NCBI GenBank assembly: GCA_049999725.1
Contig: JBNGIS010021614.1
Location: 1-23,365, forward strand
Direction: 5' to 3'
Source: Haplomitrium mnioides
Lineage: Eukaryota; Marchantiophyta; Haplomitriopsida; Calobryales
DNA length: 23,365 bases
Shown here: piece after piece, positions 8,831 through 18,815 of the stretch
Numbering within the stretch: the stretch's first letter is position 1
Layout of the letters: each line of letters opens with the position of its first letter
Notes under the pieces: generated by a model
The model's database searches: none
Told to the model about the DNA's origin: nothing
The model's input: only the letters and a program-made list of their open reading frames with translations
Position numbers and translations under genes: made by a program

Positions 8831-9970
8831 GGAGAGGAAGATCAAGTTTGTATGCAACGAGAGAAATAACTTAATAAACTAAGAAAGTACCAATCCAAGC
8901 AAGAGATAACTTACAGACTTGAGTATTTAAGAAAATGGGAGATTGTGAGTGGACAACATAACTTGGTTATCTAAAACATAAGAACAATCAAGATGATGTT
9001 TATCGGCATATTTTTTGCTGATTTTGAGCAATAACAAGATGGTTTTTGGTATCTTGAAATGAGGAAGATAAACAAGACAAAAAGGTAGAAAGATTGGGAA
9101 CATTGGAAGAGGAAGGAGAAAGCAAACCATCGTGAACAAGAGGATGTTGACCAGAATTAAGAAAGAAAGGAGAAAATCCAGTACTTGCTTGTTTGGAGTT
9201 GTTGTATGCAAACTTCACAATCGGTAAAAACTATCCCAATCTGTGTGATGAACGTTGATAAATGCTCAAAGCATATCCTCCACAATACGACTTGCGCATT
9301 CGGTTTGCCCATCTGCTTGAGGATGATATGCCATAGACATAGATAGTTTAGTACCCAAAAGTGTGAACAATGCTCACCAAAACTTCCCAATAAATCGTGG
9401 ATCTCTATTAGATATAAGTACCTTTGGCATTCTATAATATCAGAAGAGTGTATTAAAATAAATCTTCACCAATTGTGGAGCATCCATAGTATCCACTCTC
9501 GGTGCTAAATTAATTTTCTTGCTTAGCTTATCTACAAACACCACAATAAGATCTCAACTTACATGTTCCAACGAGTAGTAGTAATCGATAATGGTTGCAA
9601 AAGACCAGTTGGTTTTTGATTTGAAGCCTTGTTTTGTTGAAAACTTTCACAAGAACGAACAAAGCCATAAACACCTCAAGCTAGGTTTGACCACCAACAA
9701 GTGCATTGAAGCAACTCCATAGTCTTATCTACTCCATGATGCCCAGAAATTGGAATGTCATGTTCTTCTTGTAAATGTGCCATTCGAAGCGCATCATTTT
9801 GTAGAACATATATTTGATGCTCTTGATAGAAAATACCATCCCAAATGGAAAAGGTATGATACTCACTATCTTGGACCACCAAACGTGCTCTAACAAAAGT
9901 GAAGAAGGCTTCTTCCTGTAACTTTTGTCGAAAGTCATCACTGGTTGCTTCATCAAGATGCAACATACTA
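8830..9970 (-). pseudogene. Integrase zinc-binding and catalytic core, inactive
   Basis: The zinc module shows H-x-x-x-x-x-x-HHG (HDIPISGHHGVDKT) and later FVRSCESFQQNK, where the second Cys of the usual CxxC is Phe. In the core, the segment that should carry the first catalytic Asp (MDFI...) is missing between RWNM and LIVVFVDKLSK. The second reads SNRDPRF instead of SDRDPRF, an Asp-to-Asn change at 9407-9409. The catalytic Glu in AYHPQADGQTE is kept (9299-9301). Stops and frameshifts occur throughout. The core therefore lacks two of three catalytic residues. Confidence 0.85.
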
Positions 9971-9989
9971 GCATTTGCTATCTCTAGTG

Positions 9990-11350
9990 TATTTATTTGA
10001 TCATCCGGTCTTCAGGAAAATGCGTTAGGAATGGTGTGGAACCTTCCTGGCTTATACTCCAAATTGACATCAAAGAGTTGTAATTGATCTTCCCATCGAT
10101 GATGACAACTTGTCATATTTTTCAAGTATATCGCTTATAGCAATGGGTTGTGGTCTATGCGTATAAGTATAGGTTTGCTCAAAAGATAGTGTCTCCACAC
10201 CTTTGTAGCATAAACCATTGCCAATTACTCTCTATCTCTTGTAGAATAATTTCTCTCTGCCACATTCAATCGACGTGACATAAAGGCAATTAGATGAAGT
10301 CCATCCTCAAACTCTTGCTATAAAACCGCTCCAATAGCAAAATTAGAAGCATCAAAATCAACTATACAACACCTTTTTGGATTATATGGCTATAGAATTG
10401 GACGAGATGTCATCGCATCCATGAGTTGTTGAAATGCCACTTGCTCCTTAGTCATCCATTGAAACTTTGCATCCTTCCAAAGTAAATCTGTAAGCGGTGC
10501 ACGAATATGAGCATAGTAATGAATGAGTCTTCCATAAACACTTGCTAATCCATTAAAAGCTCGAACATCCTTTGCATCATTTAGTGTTGGCTACTCTACA
10601 ATAGCCTTAATTTTCTCTTCCTCCATCTTGATGCTATCCGCAGACACTTTATGCCCTATGTAAGTCACCTCTTGCTTCCAAAACTCACACTTGGACTTCT
10701 TGCAATAAAACTTCCAATTGTATAGTCTTTGTAGTATCTCCTTGACATGAGCACAATGCTCAACTTCACTTTTACTAAAGATAAAGATATCATCCAAAAA
10801 TACCAACATTGACTTTTCTAATAACCCATTAAATACTCGATGCATTTGATCTATGAAAATCGATGGAGCACCACTAAGACCAAATGTAAGAACTTTCCAC
10901 TCAAAATACCCATACCTTGTGCAAAAAGCTGTCTTTGGTACATCACTTTGCCTGATTGGAATTCGCCAATAGCCACTTCAAAAATCCAACTTACAAATGA
11001 ATCATGCACCACTCAGTTTATCCAACAAATCATCAATACAAGGTAGAAGATAGGCATTAATCACTATTTGATTATTCAATCCTTAATAATCTATACAAAG
11101 ACAAAATCCACCATCTTTTTTTGGTACAAAGAATACCTGAGCTCCCCAAAGAGAAGTACTATACTGAATAAAATCCTTCTAAAGAAGATTCATCAATGTC
11201 TTTTGAAGCTCCTCTAATTTTTTTTTGTGATAGCCGATATATAGGTCGATTATAAGAAGTGCTTACCGGTATCAACTCAATCGGAAAAGGTATTCCTCGA
11301 TCGTCTGGTAACCCCTTTGGAAAATCCTCCGCAAACACATCCGCAAACTC
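9990..11350 (-). pseudogene. Reverse transcriptase and RNase H, broken
   Basis: The RT N-terminus is readable (FPKGLPDDRGIPF, PIYRLSQKKI at 11220-11350), then FFVPKKDGG, GYWRIPI, TFGLSGAPSIF and the catalytic FLDD at 10789-10800, where Tyr-x-Asp-Asp is usual. RNase H starts at DFDASNFAIGAVL (about 10320-10360) and continues to SRRLNVAERNYSTRDRE. Premature stops include one soon after FVPKKDGGF and several through 10150-11100. Confidence 0.85.
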
Positions 11351-11551
11351 TTTCAAAATATTGTCTATCATTAAGGTAGACTCACCTTTTCCCCCGTCCT
11401 TACTCAAGTCTATGATGAGCTTAATCCAAACAGCAAAGACATGCAACTCTTGCTCCACTGAATTAACATGTTGAACTGATTTAAGCTTCTTCACCAACGG
11501 TATTGAACACCCCTAAAGAAATTTTTTACCTTGTAAGGTAACTTGAATTTG

Positions 11552-11880
11552 TCATTTTGCCCAATCAAATTGAGTGGATCTATCTTCAAGCCAAGGCAAT
11601 TCTAACATGATGTCATATTGTACAAGTGCAATAACAAATTCCATAGATTCCGTATACTCTTTTCCAATCTTTAGAAGGAATGGCTTTTGAGAGAAAAACA
11701 CGTCATGCTTTTGGCCATCAGCCATAGTCACAACACTCCCCTTGATAAACCTATATTTTGCTTTGATTATCTTAGCAAAATGTAGCGATATAAAATTTTT
11801 AGAACTCCCACTATCCACCAACATTCTACAAGAGTGCTCCTCAATCACACCATCAAAATGGAACAAGGTACCTTGAATTC
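11552..11880 (-). pseudogene. Retropepsin-like aspartic protease
   Basis: The active-site motif LVDSGSSKNFIS is readable with a flap-like region following, and LPWLEDRSTQFDW replaces the usual LGMPWL motif. The frame is open and continuous with the preceding gag segment (12115), so gag and protease were one polyprotein. Confidence 0.85.
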
Positions 11881-12594
11881 TTGTCGGAATTTTAATTCCA
11901 TTAGAGCTTGCAAATTTTTGAGGATGTTGTTCGAATGGTTGAGGGTGAGATCTAACTTCTGTAGCTGTAAGTAATGAGTCATGCTGCTCTGCCATACGCA
12001 TTGCTTCCTCTAATTTAGTAGGCTCTCTCATGGTAACTTCTATTCTCGTGCGAGGCTTCAATCCCCAAACAAAGCGGTTTAGTGCTTCTTCTTCTTTTAT
12101 ATCAAGAATTTGCAAATTAAATCATGAAAATATACCACATAGCTTCTCACTGTACCAAGTTGCTTCGATTTGGCCAATCAATCACTTGCTACTTTTGAAG
12201 CATTTACAACTCTAAATCTTGAAATCACTGCCTCTTTAAACTCACACCAAAAAAAAAATAGGAGAAACAAATCCAAGTTGTGCTTGTTCTATTTGATATC
12301 TCCACCAAGTCTTTGCAACTCCTTCTAATTGGCTTGCCGCAAATAGAATTCATTGACTATCTTCTCTAATATTTGTAGCTTCAAAATATTGTCACAATCA
12401 AAGATGAAGCTCTCACAATCACCACAAGTCACCTTTCCATTATATGTTTTTGGTATTGGAAATCGTCCATAACTCTCTTCTTCTCGAAACATTGCTCTTT
12501 CTTTCAATCCCATTTCCAAAAGGCGTGAAAGATATCCAAGTTGTTGCTCCATTGCTTGAACCATTGCCTCTTGACTCGCCATGTAACTCATCAC
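11880..12594 (-). pseudogene. Gag, lacking a visible zinc knuckle
   Basis: The N-terminal part starts at the ATG at 12594 (MSYMASQEAMVQAMEQQLG) and reads into a retrotransposon gag-like region (FPIPKTYNGKV, CESFIFDCDN). After a frame break (12116-12324, including an A-run at 12248-12257) it resumes with DIKEEEALNRFVWGL and PTKLEEAMRMAEQHDSL, typical of gag capsid. The roughly 45 residues between this and the protease show no CxxCxxxxHxxxxC. Confidence 0.8.
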
Positions 12595-12608
12595 AAAAAA
12601 AGAATCAC

Positions 12609-12620
12609 AGCTCTGATACC
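12609..12620 (-). other. Chromovirus tRNA-iMet primer binding site
   Basis: On the minus strand TGGTATCAGAGC begins two bases inside the 5' LTR, an exact match to the common plant primer site for initiator methionine tRNA. Confidence 0.95.
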
Positions 12621-12622
12621 AA

Positions 12623-13055
12623 TATAAAAGAACTCAAGGACCAAATCCAAATGAGTAAGAACTTATAGTGAACTCTAATAGAGTTCTTCAACCAAAGGCA
12701 ACTCAAGGTCCAAGCTAAGACTAAGAGTGCAAGCAAAAGCCAAACAACCAAAGAACCCAAGTGATTCGAGAGGAACTCCAGAATGAGAAGTGGGGCTAAG
12801 AAGCCTTTCTAATTATACAAGAGAAGAGGGTGTCATCCCTCTTTCTTCACTTACAAGTCACTTCTAATTTCAATCCTAAAAGTGACTCTCTACCAAAAGT
12901 GACTTCGAAGTCAAGTAACCTAAAAGTGACTCTCTATCAAAAGTGACTTTGAAGGCAAGTAATCCAATCTCAACCCTAAAAGTGACTCACTACCACTTCC
13001 TTCATTTCTCTCTATTTTATTATAAATAGCACAACCTTATGCTTGTACTATTACA
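12623..13055 (-). repeat. Chromovirus 5' LTR
   Basis: 433 bp, the same length as the left copy and about 93% identical. It ends CA on the plus strand but begins TA where TG is expected. A tataaatagcac stretch at 13021-13032 lies close to its outer end. Confidence 0.95.
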
Positions 13056-13060
13056 CTGAA
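13056..13060. repeat. Target-site duplication of chromovirus, right copy (CTGAA)
   Basis: Partner of 8065-8069 with one mismatch. The coding frame of the methyltransferase exon resumes directly after it. Confidence 0.7.
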
Positions 13061-13221
13061 CCCTTCACCAAAGATGACATTTTTTATATGGTTTCCTCTT
13101 TTACAATAATCACAACTTTTAATTTTTGGTCTTTGGTAATAATCCAATCTTTGCAACAATTTGGCATCGTTGAGGATGTACTTTTGGAGGTTTGTTGTGT
13201 CATTGACCATGGCATTTGGAG
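13061..13221 (+). pseudogene. Exon 2, right part
   Basis: Open frame continuing from 8069: PFTKDDIFYMVSSFTIITTF, then FWSLVIIQSLQQFGIVEDVL and HGIW. The alternating hydrophobic strand LVIIQS and the helix around it fit the amino-methyltransferase fold after motif IV. It ends with a donor GT at 13222. Confidence 0.6.
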
Positions 13222-13325
13222 GTTTTTATTTTTATTTTTTGGGTATTTTATTTTACCTTGTTTAGTTTTTGTACACTATCTTTCAAGTGTCTAATTTGTT
13301 GTTTTTATTCCTATATGGACAAAAG
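13222..13325 (+). other. Probable intron 2 (104 bp)
   Basis: GT at 13222, T-rich interior and acceptor aaaag at 13321-13325. Joining keeps the frame (HGIW-S-NIHHSG). This is short but within plant range. Confidence 0.5.
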
Positions 13326-13956
13326 CAATATTCATCATTCTGGTAGTCCAAGAATTGCTCACGCTCACGAGTATTGGAATGTAGGCTAGTGAACCAAGGA
13401 GGGCAAGAGGAGCATGAAGCTCTTCAACTTGCAAGTTGCTGATGCCAGCAGTTGTCTTCGACAAATTATGTGGAGTGTGTTAAATTGCCCAGTTGTGTTG
13501 GCAAAGCTAAAAACATCCAAGAGATGATGCTTTGGTGAATGTTTACCAAAATTCTCAAGCTTTGCATAATTTTCTCATTGACCATCTATCAACAGAGCTG
13601 GATTGGATCTTAGATCTTTGCTTTGGTCTGATATAGGCCTTATATGTGCTTCAAAGCTTATGCAAAATTGCATCGTCGTGGAATATGATAAATGTCAATC
13701 TATCTATATTCCTTACAAAGCTTTGAAAATGGCTTCTTTGCCATCCGATGTGACCGAGTCGTAGATAGTGTATGCGTACTACAAGGAACTTGTTCCTCCC
13801 AATATTGCAGGTGCTATTGGTGATTATACTGGGATCTCTAGGACTGGAAAGTCTCGACAGGACTCTCTAGTGGCTGCAGATGCTAAAGCATCTCAAGCAA
13901 TTGATTTAGATGAGACAATTCTACTTGAAGAGGATAGGGATGTAGCATCAGACTAA
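13326..13956 (+). pseudogene. Exon 3: methyltransferase motif I and C-terminus
   Basis: It begins NIHHSGSPRIAHAHEYWNVG, then two adjacent stops TAG TGA (13387-13392). After a frame change it reads HPRDDALVNVYQNSQALHNF, LIDHLS and LDLCFG (13610-13627), an AdoMet-binding motif I, followed by a frameshift at 13628-13633. IGLICASKLMQNCIVVEYD then gives the acidic residue after the second strand (13681-13689). The tail YYKELVPPNIAGAIGDYTGI is open to TAA at 13954-13956 and acidic at the end (LDETILLEEDRDVASD). Confidence 0.6.
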
Positions 13957-14266
13957 TGTAATTTTTGTACATTTAAAAGTATTTTCTTCACAAAATATTG
14001 TATTATTTGTCATCTTTCTTATTGCATTCCAAATCCAATTGAAGTTTTTTTCTTTACGATTCAATTTCTTATGCAAAATTATTTTTGAACAAAATGTATT
14101 GGTTTTTCTAAAAATTACAAATGAACTCTATGCTAGCATGCAAGTATCTTTTCTTTTTTATTCAATTTCAATTCAAGTTTTCTTCAATCCTGAGTTTTTG
14201 TAGTCCATTTTACGAAAGGCTTCAGCAATCTCTACTTCTAAGTACTCAACAATCCATTCTCGCCGT
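13957..14266. other. AT-rich sequence downstream of the methyltransferase gene
   Basis: No coding signal. It is probably 3' untranslated or flanking DNA of copy A, with T-rich runs. The part aggcttcagcaatctct near 14217 resembles 18434-18451, linking the two halves of the window. Confidence 0.35.
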
Positions 14267-14440
14267 GGCTTTAGTTGTTCATGTATACATGGGCTTTAGT
14301 TATTCAAGCTCGTGAGGGCTTTAGTTGTCCATGCATGCATGGATCTTATCAAACAAATTGTGTCTTCACGAGAGCTTCAGTTGTCCATGCACGCATAGGC
14401 TTTAGTAGTCTTTTCACAATTTTGCTTCAACAATCCTCTT
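14267..14440. repeat. 25-bp minisatellite, degenerate
   Basis: The first three units (14267-14291, 14292-14316, 14317-14341) are of the form ggctttagttgtccatgcatgcatg. Later units are disrupted and vary in length. The core tccatgcatgcatgg matches the 24-bp array in intron 1. Confidence 0.7.
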
Positions 14441-14463
14441 GTGCTTGCACTTTATGGTTCTAG

Positions 14464-14836
14464 TTCAAAAATTTTCTAATAAAATTTGAATGTTTTTTTA
14501 TCAATTTTTATAAATTACTAATATCATTGTTAGTTTTGAAAATATTTAACAACAAATGTTATGTACATTTCTTATATATATATTTTTGATGATGCTCATG
14601 CTTTTTAAAGAAGAAATTATAAATGAAATTTTGATAAAATTCTTATAAGAAGATTTGTTTTTAATACATTGTCCACTCAATATAAGCCATTTTGATATAT
14701 AAAATTACATTTTTTTCATAGAAAAATTAAAATTCTAGTGTCAAATTCATGATTTTTTATGCTAAAATTTCAAAGTTGGTTTTTGTGAAGGCCAAATGAA
14801 ATAGGAACCCAGTAGTAGTTCCTGGTTCAAAGTAGC
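14464..14836. repeat. AT-rich dispersed repeat shared with copy B
   Basis: The part 14690-14836 resembles 20465-20612; the clearest stretch is aaatgaaa...aacccagtagtagttcctggttcaaagtag against aaatgaaac...aactcagtagtgactcttggttcaaagtag. Resemblance ends close to 14836. No coding region. Confidence 0.6.
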
Positions 14837-14854
14837 AAATGTTTTAAATGCAAG

Positions 14855-16650
14855 TCAAGTTGATAACACTATCAACCTGGCCCAAGCAACATGCCATATC
14901 TCACCTTTAGATGTAGAAGAATCTTGATCAATTGTTTTACTCACGAGTCTCACCTCCATACTGGGAGTAGCATCATATGTCTCCTCACATAATGTGGCTA
15001 CCAACTTGAAGACTTCAGTTGGTGGGACCCTTCTAGTCAATACCTCCATAACAAAAAACATTGGCTTCTGAACCACTAACCTAGCTATATCCATAACTAA
15101 GCATGCACTCTCCTCCACTTTAGTTGGTCTCTCTATATCATTGGAAGCTTGAATTGGATGTATGAAAGTAGTCCTCACCAAATCAGCTAGCTGAAATGAA
15201 TGTAGAAGCTTTACCTACCAATGAGCATCCTCTCTTGAGGATCCAACTCCGTTGTTGCTCTTCTAGGCTCAAGAGCCTGCTATGCTGCTCTAGTCACGGT
15301 TGTAGATGCATCAATATTGGCTTTCCAACATATAAGTCTCATGCCAACCAAACCTCTATCAATTCTATAAGATGTAGAGGCTTCAGCTCATGAATTGGGT
15401 CTTGTATGTGTTGTAGTCATGAAAACTAATTGTTGCTCTAATTGTGAAATCCTAGCATCCTTTGGATCTATAGCACTAGCTGGAGCACCTACTCTAAATC
15501 TCCTACTTGGTGTTGCTCCTCAGTCACGAGCACCTCTCATGCCTCTTCCTTGCTCATCTATGCGAGCTCCTCCTCATTGTAATTCTGGGTGAAGTGAAAA
15601 ACATCTATAATTAGTGTCACCCATAACTCCACAATGGTCACATTGTCGCTTGTTGGTTGCACATGCTTCTCCAAAATGCCTTGTCCTAGGTTTTCTTGCT
15701 TTTGGACACTACTTTTGTAGGTAATCACCACCAGAAGTTCAGAAAATTGACTATTAGCCCGCATAAGAAAGCAATGCTTTCTATCCATCATATTGCCTGC
15801 CCAACTGCCCTCCAACCTTTTGACTCTTCTATTGTGTAGACTATGATGTGGATGCGAATGAAGATGAAGATTTTAGCATTTCCTTCTAAAAACCAATAGT
15901 AACTACTCTCTCATTCACCAATTTGAGCTTACTATGCTATGATAATATGAAAGCAATGGCTGAAATGAGATCATAATCCCTAACAAGTGTGGCATGCTTC
16001 ACTCTCCTCCTCAAATTTTTGCCAAGAATGGCATACCAAAACTAGATGGTTTGAGCCTCTATCACTCCTTTTGTAACATTGATCGGCCTTCTCATCATTG
16101 TGCAGGTTTGTCTTAGACTTTCTCTAGTCTTGTGTTGGAACTCTTGAGGACTCTTCACCTTGTTAGTCCTCATGCCTTGGTAGTTATGTCTCAAAAACTC
16201 AAAAACTTTACCACATGGTTAAACATTGGGATGCTTTCATTGACTAGAATAGGTATACTAAGAACACCTCATGGCCGTGAAGCACCAATGCTATGGCTAG
16301 TGTAGCTAGAAGATGCAACATTATTTGTAGAGTAATGAGCAATCACCCTTCACACCATATGCTAAACTATTAGATGAAATCATCCAAATCAATAGTGCCT
16401 ATTGTACGAGAGAATTTCTTAGGTCTTTTGTAGCCTCATGCATTGCATCCATATCCCATGACAAGTAGGAGTTTACTTGAGTGCTCGAAAGAGTTTCCTC
16501 ATCCAATATGTGGTCACTTACTAGTTGTTTAGTTGCTCTTACTCCAAGTAAAAATTGCATAGCGCTGTGAGTGAATCCGTATTGCAACCTCCTACTGATT
16601 GTCTTTGTGTTGACCTCTGTCCAGCTGAAGCTCAAGCAATATGTTGGTCT
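14855..16650 (-). pseudogene. Retroelement gag relic with mutated zinc knuckle
   Basis: On the minus strand about 15900-16240 reads as a decayed gag capsid-like stretch (SPQEFQHKTRESLRQT, FWYAILGKNLRRRV). It is followed downstream by RQCDHCGVMGDTNYRCF and LHPEL. The knuckle has C-x2-C-x4-D-x4-C, so the zinc-binding His is Asp (codon at 15616-15618). The 108-codon frame 14855-15181 may be the gag tail. The 16399-16635 frame may be N-terminal, though I cannot place it. No protease or RT follows; LTRs were not found. Confidence 0.5.
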
Positions 16651-17149
16651 CTCTTCTTAGAAATGAAACTCCCACACAACTCATAGATTGTGTTATTGCC
16701 ACTCATCCACTTTTCTACAAGTCGAATAATATGTGCAAATTGGCACAAATACCTTTCCTTTCTTGTGTGAATAGGGCACTTTCAAGTCCTAGTTTATTGT
16801 CCTTCTACTCAACCTAAGAAAAGAAGTACAATCAAATCAAACATAGTGTTTTTTCTCTTCTCCTAAGCATAGTTGACTGAAAAGAGAAGTAGAAACACTT
16901 CTTCTTTCTCACAAACACTTCTTCATTCTAAGAAAAGCCCTTGTAGCCTTGAAATCCACCCCAATGAAATGCCCTTGTTGCTCTACAGTAGATTGTAAAT
17001 GTAGAAAATTCCTTCTCAGCAAAATCTTCAAGGTTCCTTTCTATGATCTTCTACACTAGAGATTTGTTGTTCAAAAAAATCATGTAAAGAAATATCTTAA
17101 TGCTTAATGAAGGAAATACTAGAGCCTTTGTTCTGTGGCTTTTCACATC
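16651..17149. other. No gene recognised
   Basis: T/C-rich, low-complexity sequence with repeated acttcttctttctcacaaa-like stretches at 16885-16925. Possibly the leader of the gag relic on the minus strand; I found no primer binding site. Confidence 0.3.
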
Positions 17150-17253
17150 CACAAAAATTGAAGTACAACCTTTACATTGACAAACACAAAATTGAAGGAC
17201 ATCATCTGCATTAAGAAACACAAAAATTGAAGGACAGCCTCTGCATCGACAAC
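17150..17253. repeat. 35-bp tandem repeat, three units
   Basis: Units 17150-17184, 17185-17218 and 17219-17253 share cacaaaaattgaaggacan(n)ctctgcat. The second unit is one base shorter. Confidence 0.8.
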
Positions 17254-17305
17254 ACTCTGCACACAAATTCCTGCAATATGCAATTCCAGTTTTCTGCAAC
17301 CAAAA

Positions 17306-18016
17306 TTGATAAGGCTGCATGAGGAGAATTTCTTGAACACTTGCAAATTTGTCCACCTCTATTTGTCATTGAAAAACAAGGGAATAACTACACGTTACAC
17401 GATTGTCTTCCATGCCACTGCTCAATTTATCAAGGAGCAGCAAGGGCTGCTCCCTGAACTCATTGTCAAATTGTGGCTTGTTTGTTGCGATTTTAAGAGC
17501 ACTCTAAGATACTACAAATGCTTTCGATTTCCTAATCAGTTTTCTCAACCGCAATCCAAGATACCATGGATACTTCACAAACGAAATCTCAAATCTTTTA
17601 ATGTGCTTTTCTTGAGTGATGCATTTTCTCAAGAAATTCCAATTGACCTTTTTGATATTAGAATTAGCACATCTTTGCTTATCGAGAATCCACGATTCTC
17701 CAAGAACTGCAATACTTTAGCTTTCCTCTTGCTTCAAATGACATCGAAAGATAACTTTTTGATGAGAATACACAACCTTATATACTTATGCACAAAAATG
17801 GAAAAAAAACTCAAAATACCTAAAAAAAGAAATCTAACTTGGAATGGTGGAACACACATGGCAACGCTGTGCCAGCAACATAAAATATTTATTAAATTGC
17901 CTTATTTGAACGATTTAAGGTCTGTGACACAAAGAGTTATGAGTTCTATATTAGAGTTTATTCGCACAAAAGGTTCCAAATTTTGCATCAAAGTCTATGT
18001 GTGCATAGGGTTTTGA
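17306..18016 (+). other. Unassigned 236-codon open frame
   Basis: The longest uninterrupted frame in the window. It has no motif I know, is rich in Phe, Leu, Ile and Lys as expected of AT-rich noncoding DNA, and its last 25 codons are minisatellite. It is either a relic of an unidentified gene or chance. Confidence 0.2.
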
Positions 18017-18417
18017 GTTCTATATTTGAGTCTTTGCTTGCATAAGATTCTAAGTTATGTATCAAAGTCTATGCACGCAAAGGGTTTTGAGCTCTACATC
18101 ACATCCTATGCATATATAAGGTTTCAAGTTCTACATCAAAGCCTAACGTGCATAAGGTTCCAAGTTCTACATTAGAGTCTATACGCTCATAAAATTTCAA
18201 GTTCCGCATCAAAGTTTAAACAAGCATAGGAATACAAATTCTATATTAGAGTTTTTGTGTGCTTAAGGTTTGGAGTTCCACAACAAAGTCCATGTACGTC
18301 TATGGTCTAAGTTTTGTATAGGAGTCTCTATGTACAAAGGGTTCCAAGCTCAACATTAGAGTCGAGATGTGTAGAGGGTCCAAGTGTTGCATCAAAGTTA
18401 ATGCTAACAAAAGATTT
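17941..18417. repeat. 37-bp minisatellite, 13 units, partly dimeric
   Basis: Units of 36-37 bp start at 17941 and run without interruption to 18417; the form is aagttctacatcaaagtcta plus tgcacgcataaggttcc. Many units alternate between attagagtc and atcaaagtc at the same place (units 1-4, 7-10, 12-13), giving a 74-bp higher-order period. Confidence 0.9.
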
Positions 18418-18815
18418 AGTAATCAAGATAGGTGGAGGCTTCAGCAATCTCAAGATGCAATGCCAAAAGTTTCAGTAGTCTAAATACTCAAATGCTTCTA
18501 AACAACAGGCGAGTAGAAAAGAACATAGTAATAATTATGATCACAAATAGCTTGACAAATAAAATGAAGATTATTGGTTTGTTTTAGGTATATTCATAGA
18601 CAATAAGAATCAATTACCCATAATTTACACTAAAGAGTTCAAGTGTGCATTTAAATCCGTCTCAACAAAAAGAAGTTGAATAAAAATACTTATATACTTT
18701 ACAAAATATACCAAATACTTTATAAAATATACCAAATATAAACTACAACATAAGTTGAAAGTATGTTATAGGCAATACAATATAGAAATATTTATTTCAA
18801 AAACATATTCATAGG
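18418..18815. other. AT-rich spacer
   Basis: No coding signal. It contains a 20-bp direct duplication, actttacaaaatataccaaa-like, around 18695-18735, and a part (18434-18485) resembling 14217-14255. Confidence 0.4.

Larger units (their letters stand above)
8070..13055 (-). mobile_element. Ty3/gypsy chromovirus, complete but inactive (4986 bp)
   Basis: It has two 433-bp LTRs, a tRNA-iMet primer site, gag, protease, RT, RNase H, integrase and C-terminal chromodomain in the order expected of a Ty3/gypsy chromovirus, all on the minus strand. The interior is 4120 bp, short for this group. Every domain carries stops or shifts. The compact size and short LTRs suggest a Reina-like lineage, but that is a guess. 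It inserted into the methyltransferase exon. Confidence 0.95.
6181..13956 (+). pseudogene. ParB-like / DNA N4-N6 methyltransferase gene, split by introns and a retrotransposon
   Basis: Proposed exons are 6181-7073, 7674-8069 plus 13061-13221 (one exon split by the chromovirus), and 13326-13956. The N-terminal third resembles a ParB/sulfiredoxin-type domain (KIIGGNHSATARQ), as found fused to prokaryotic methylases. The rest has methyltransferase motifs in permuted order: IADIPYGYN (motif IV, usually DPPY), then AHEYWNVG, then NFLIDHLS, LDLCFG (motif I) and VVEYDKCQ (motif II region). This order is typical of beta-class N4-cytosine/N6-adenine enzymes. Defects: stops at 6325, 6721, 6981, 7764, 13387 and 13390; frameshifts in 6723-6798, 13392-13505 and near 13628-13633; one more stop before the 13768 ATG. 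Introns show it was a eukaryotic gene, not a bacterial contaminant. A role in DNA modification is inferred from family motifs; this copy is not functional. Confidence 0.65.

Noticed and set aside
8646-8882. Plus-strand frame within the chromovirus
   Set aside because: It is antisense to the chromodomain and integrase tail, which are recognisable on the minus strand.
13043-13294. Independent 83-codon plus-strand gene
   Set aside because: Its start is in the chromovirus LTR and its end in an intron; only 13061-13221 is exon.
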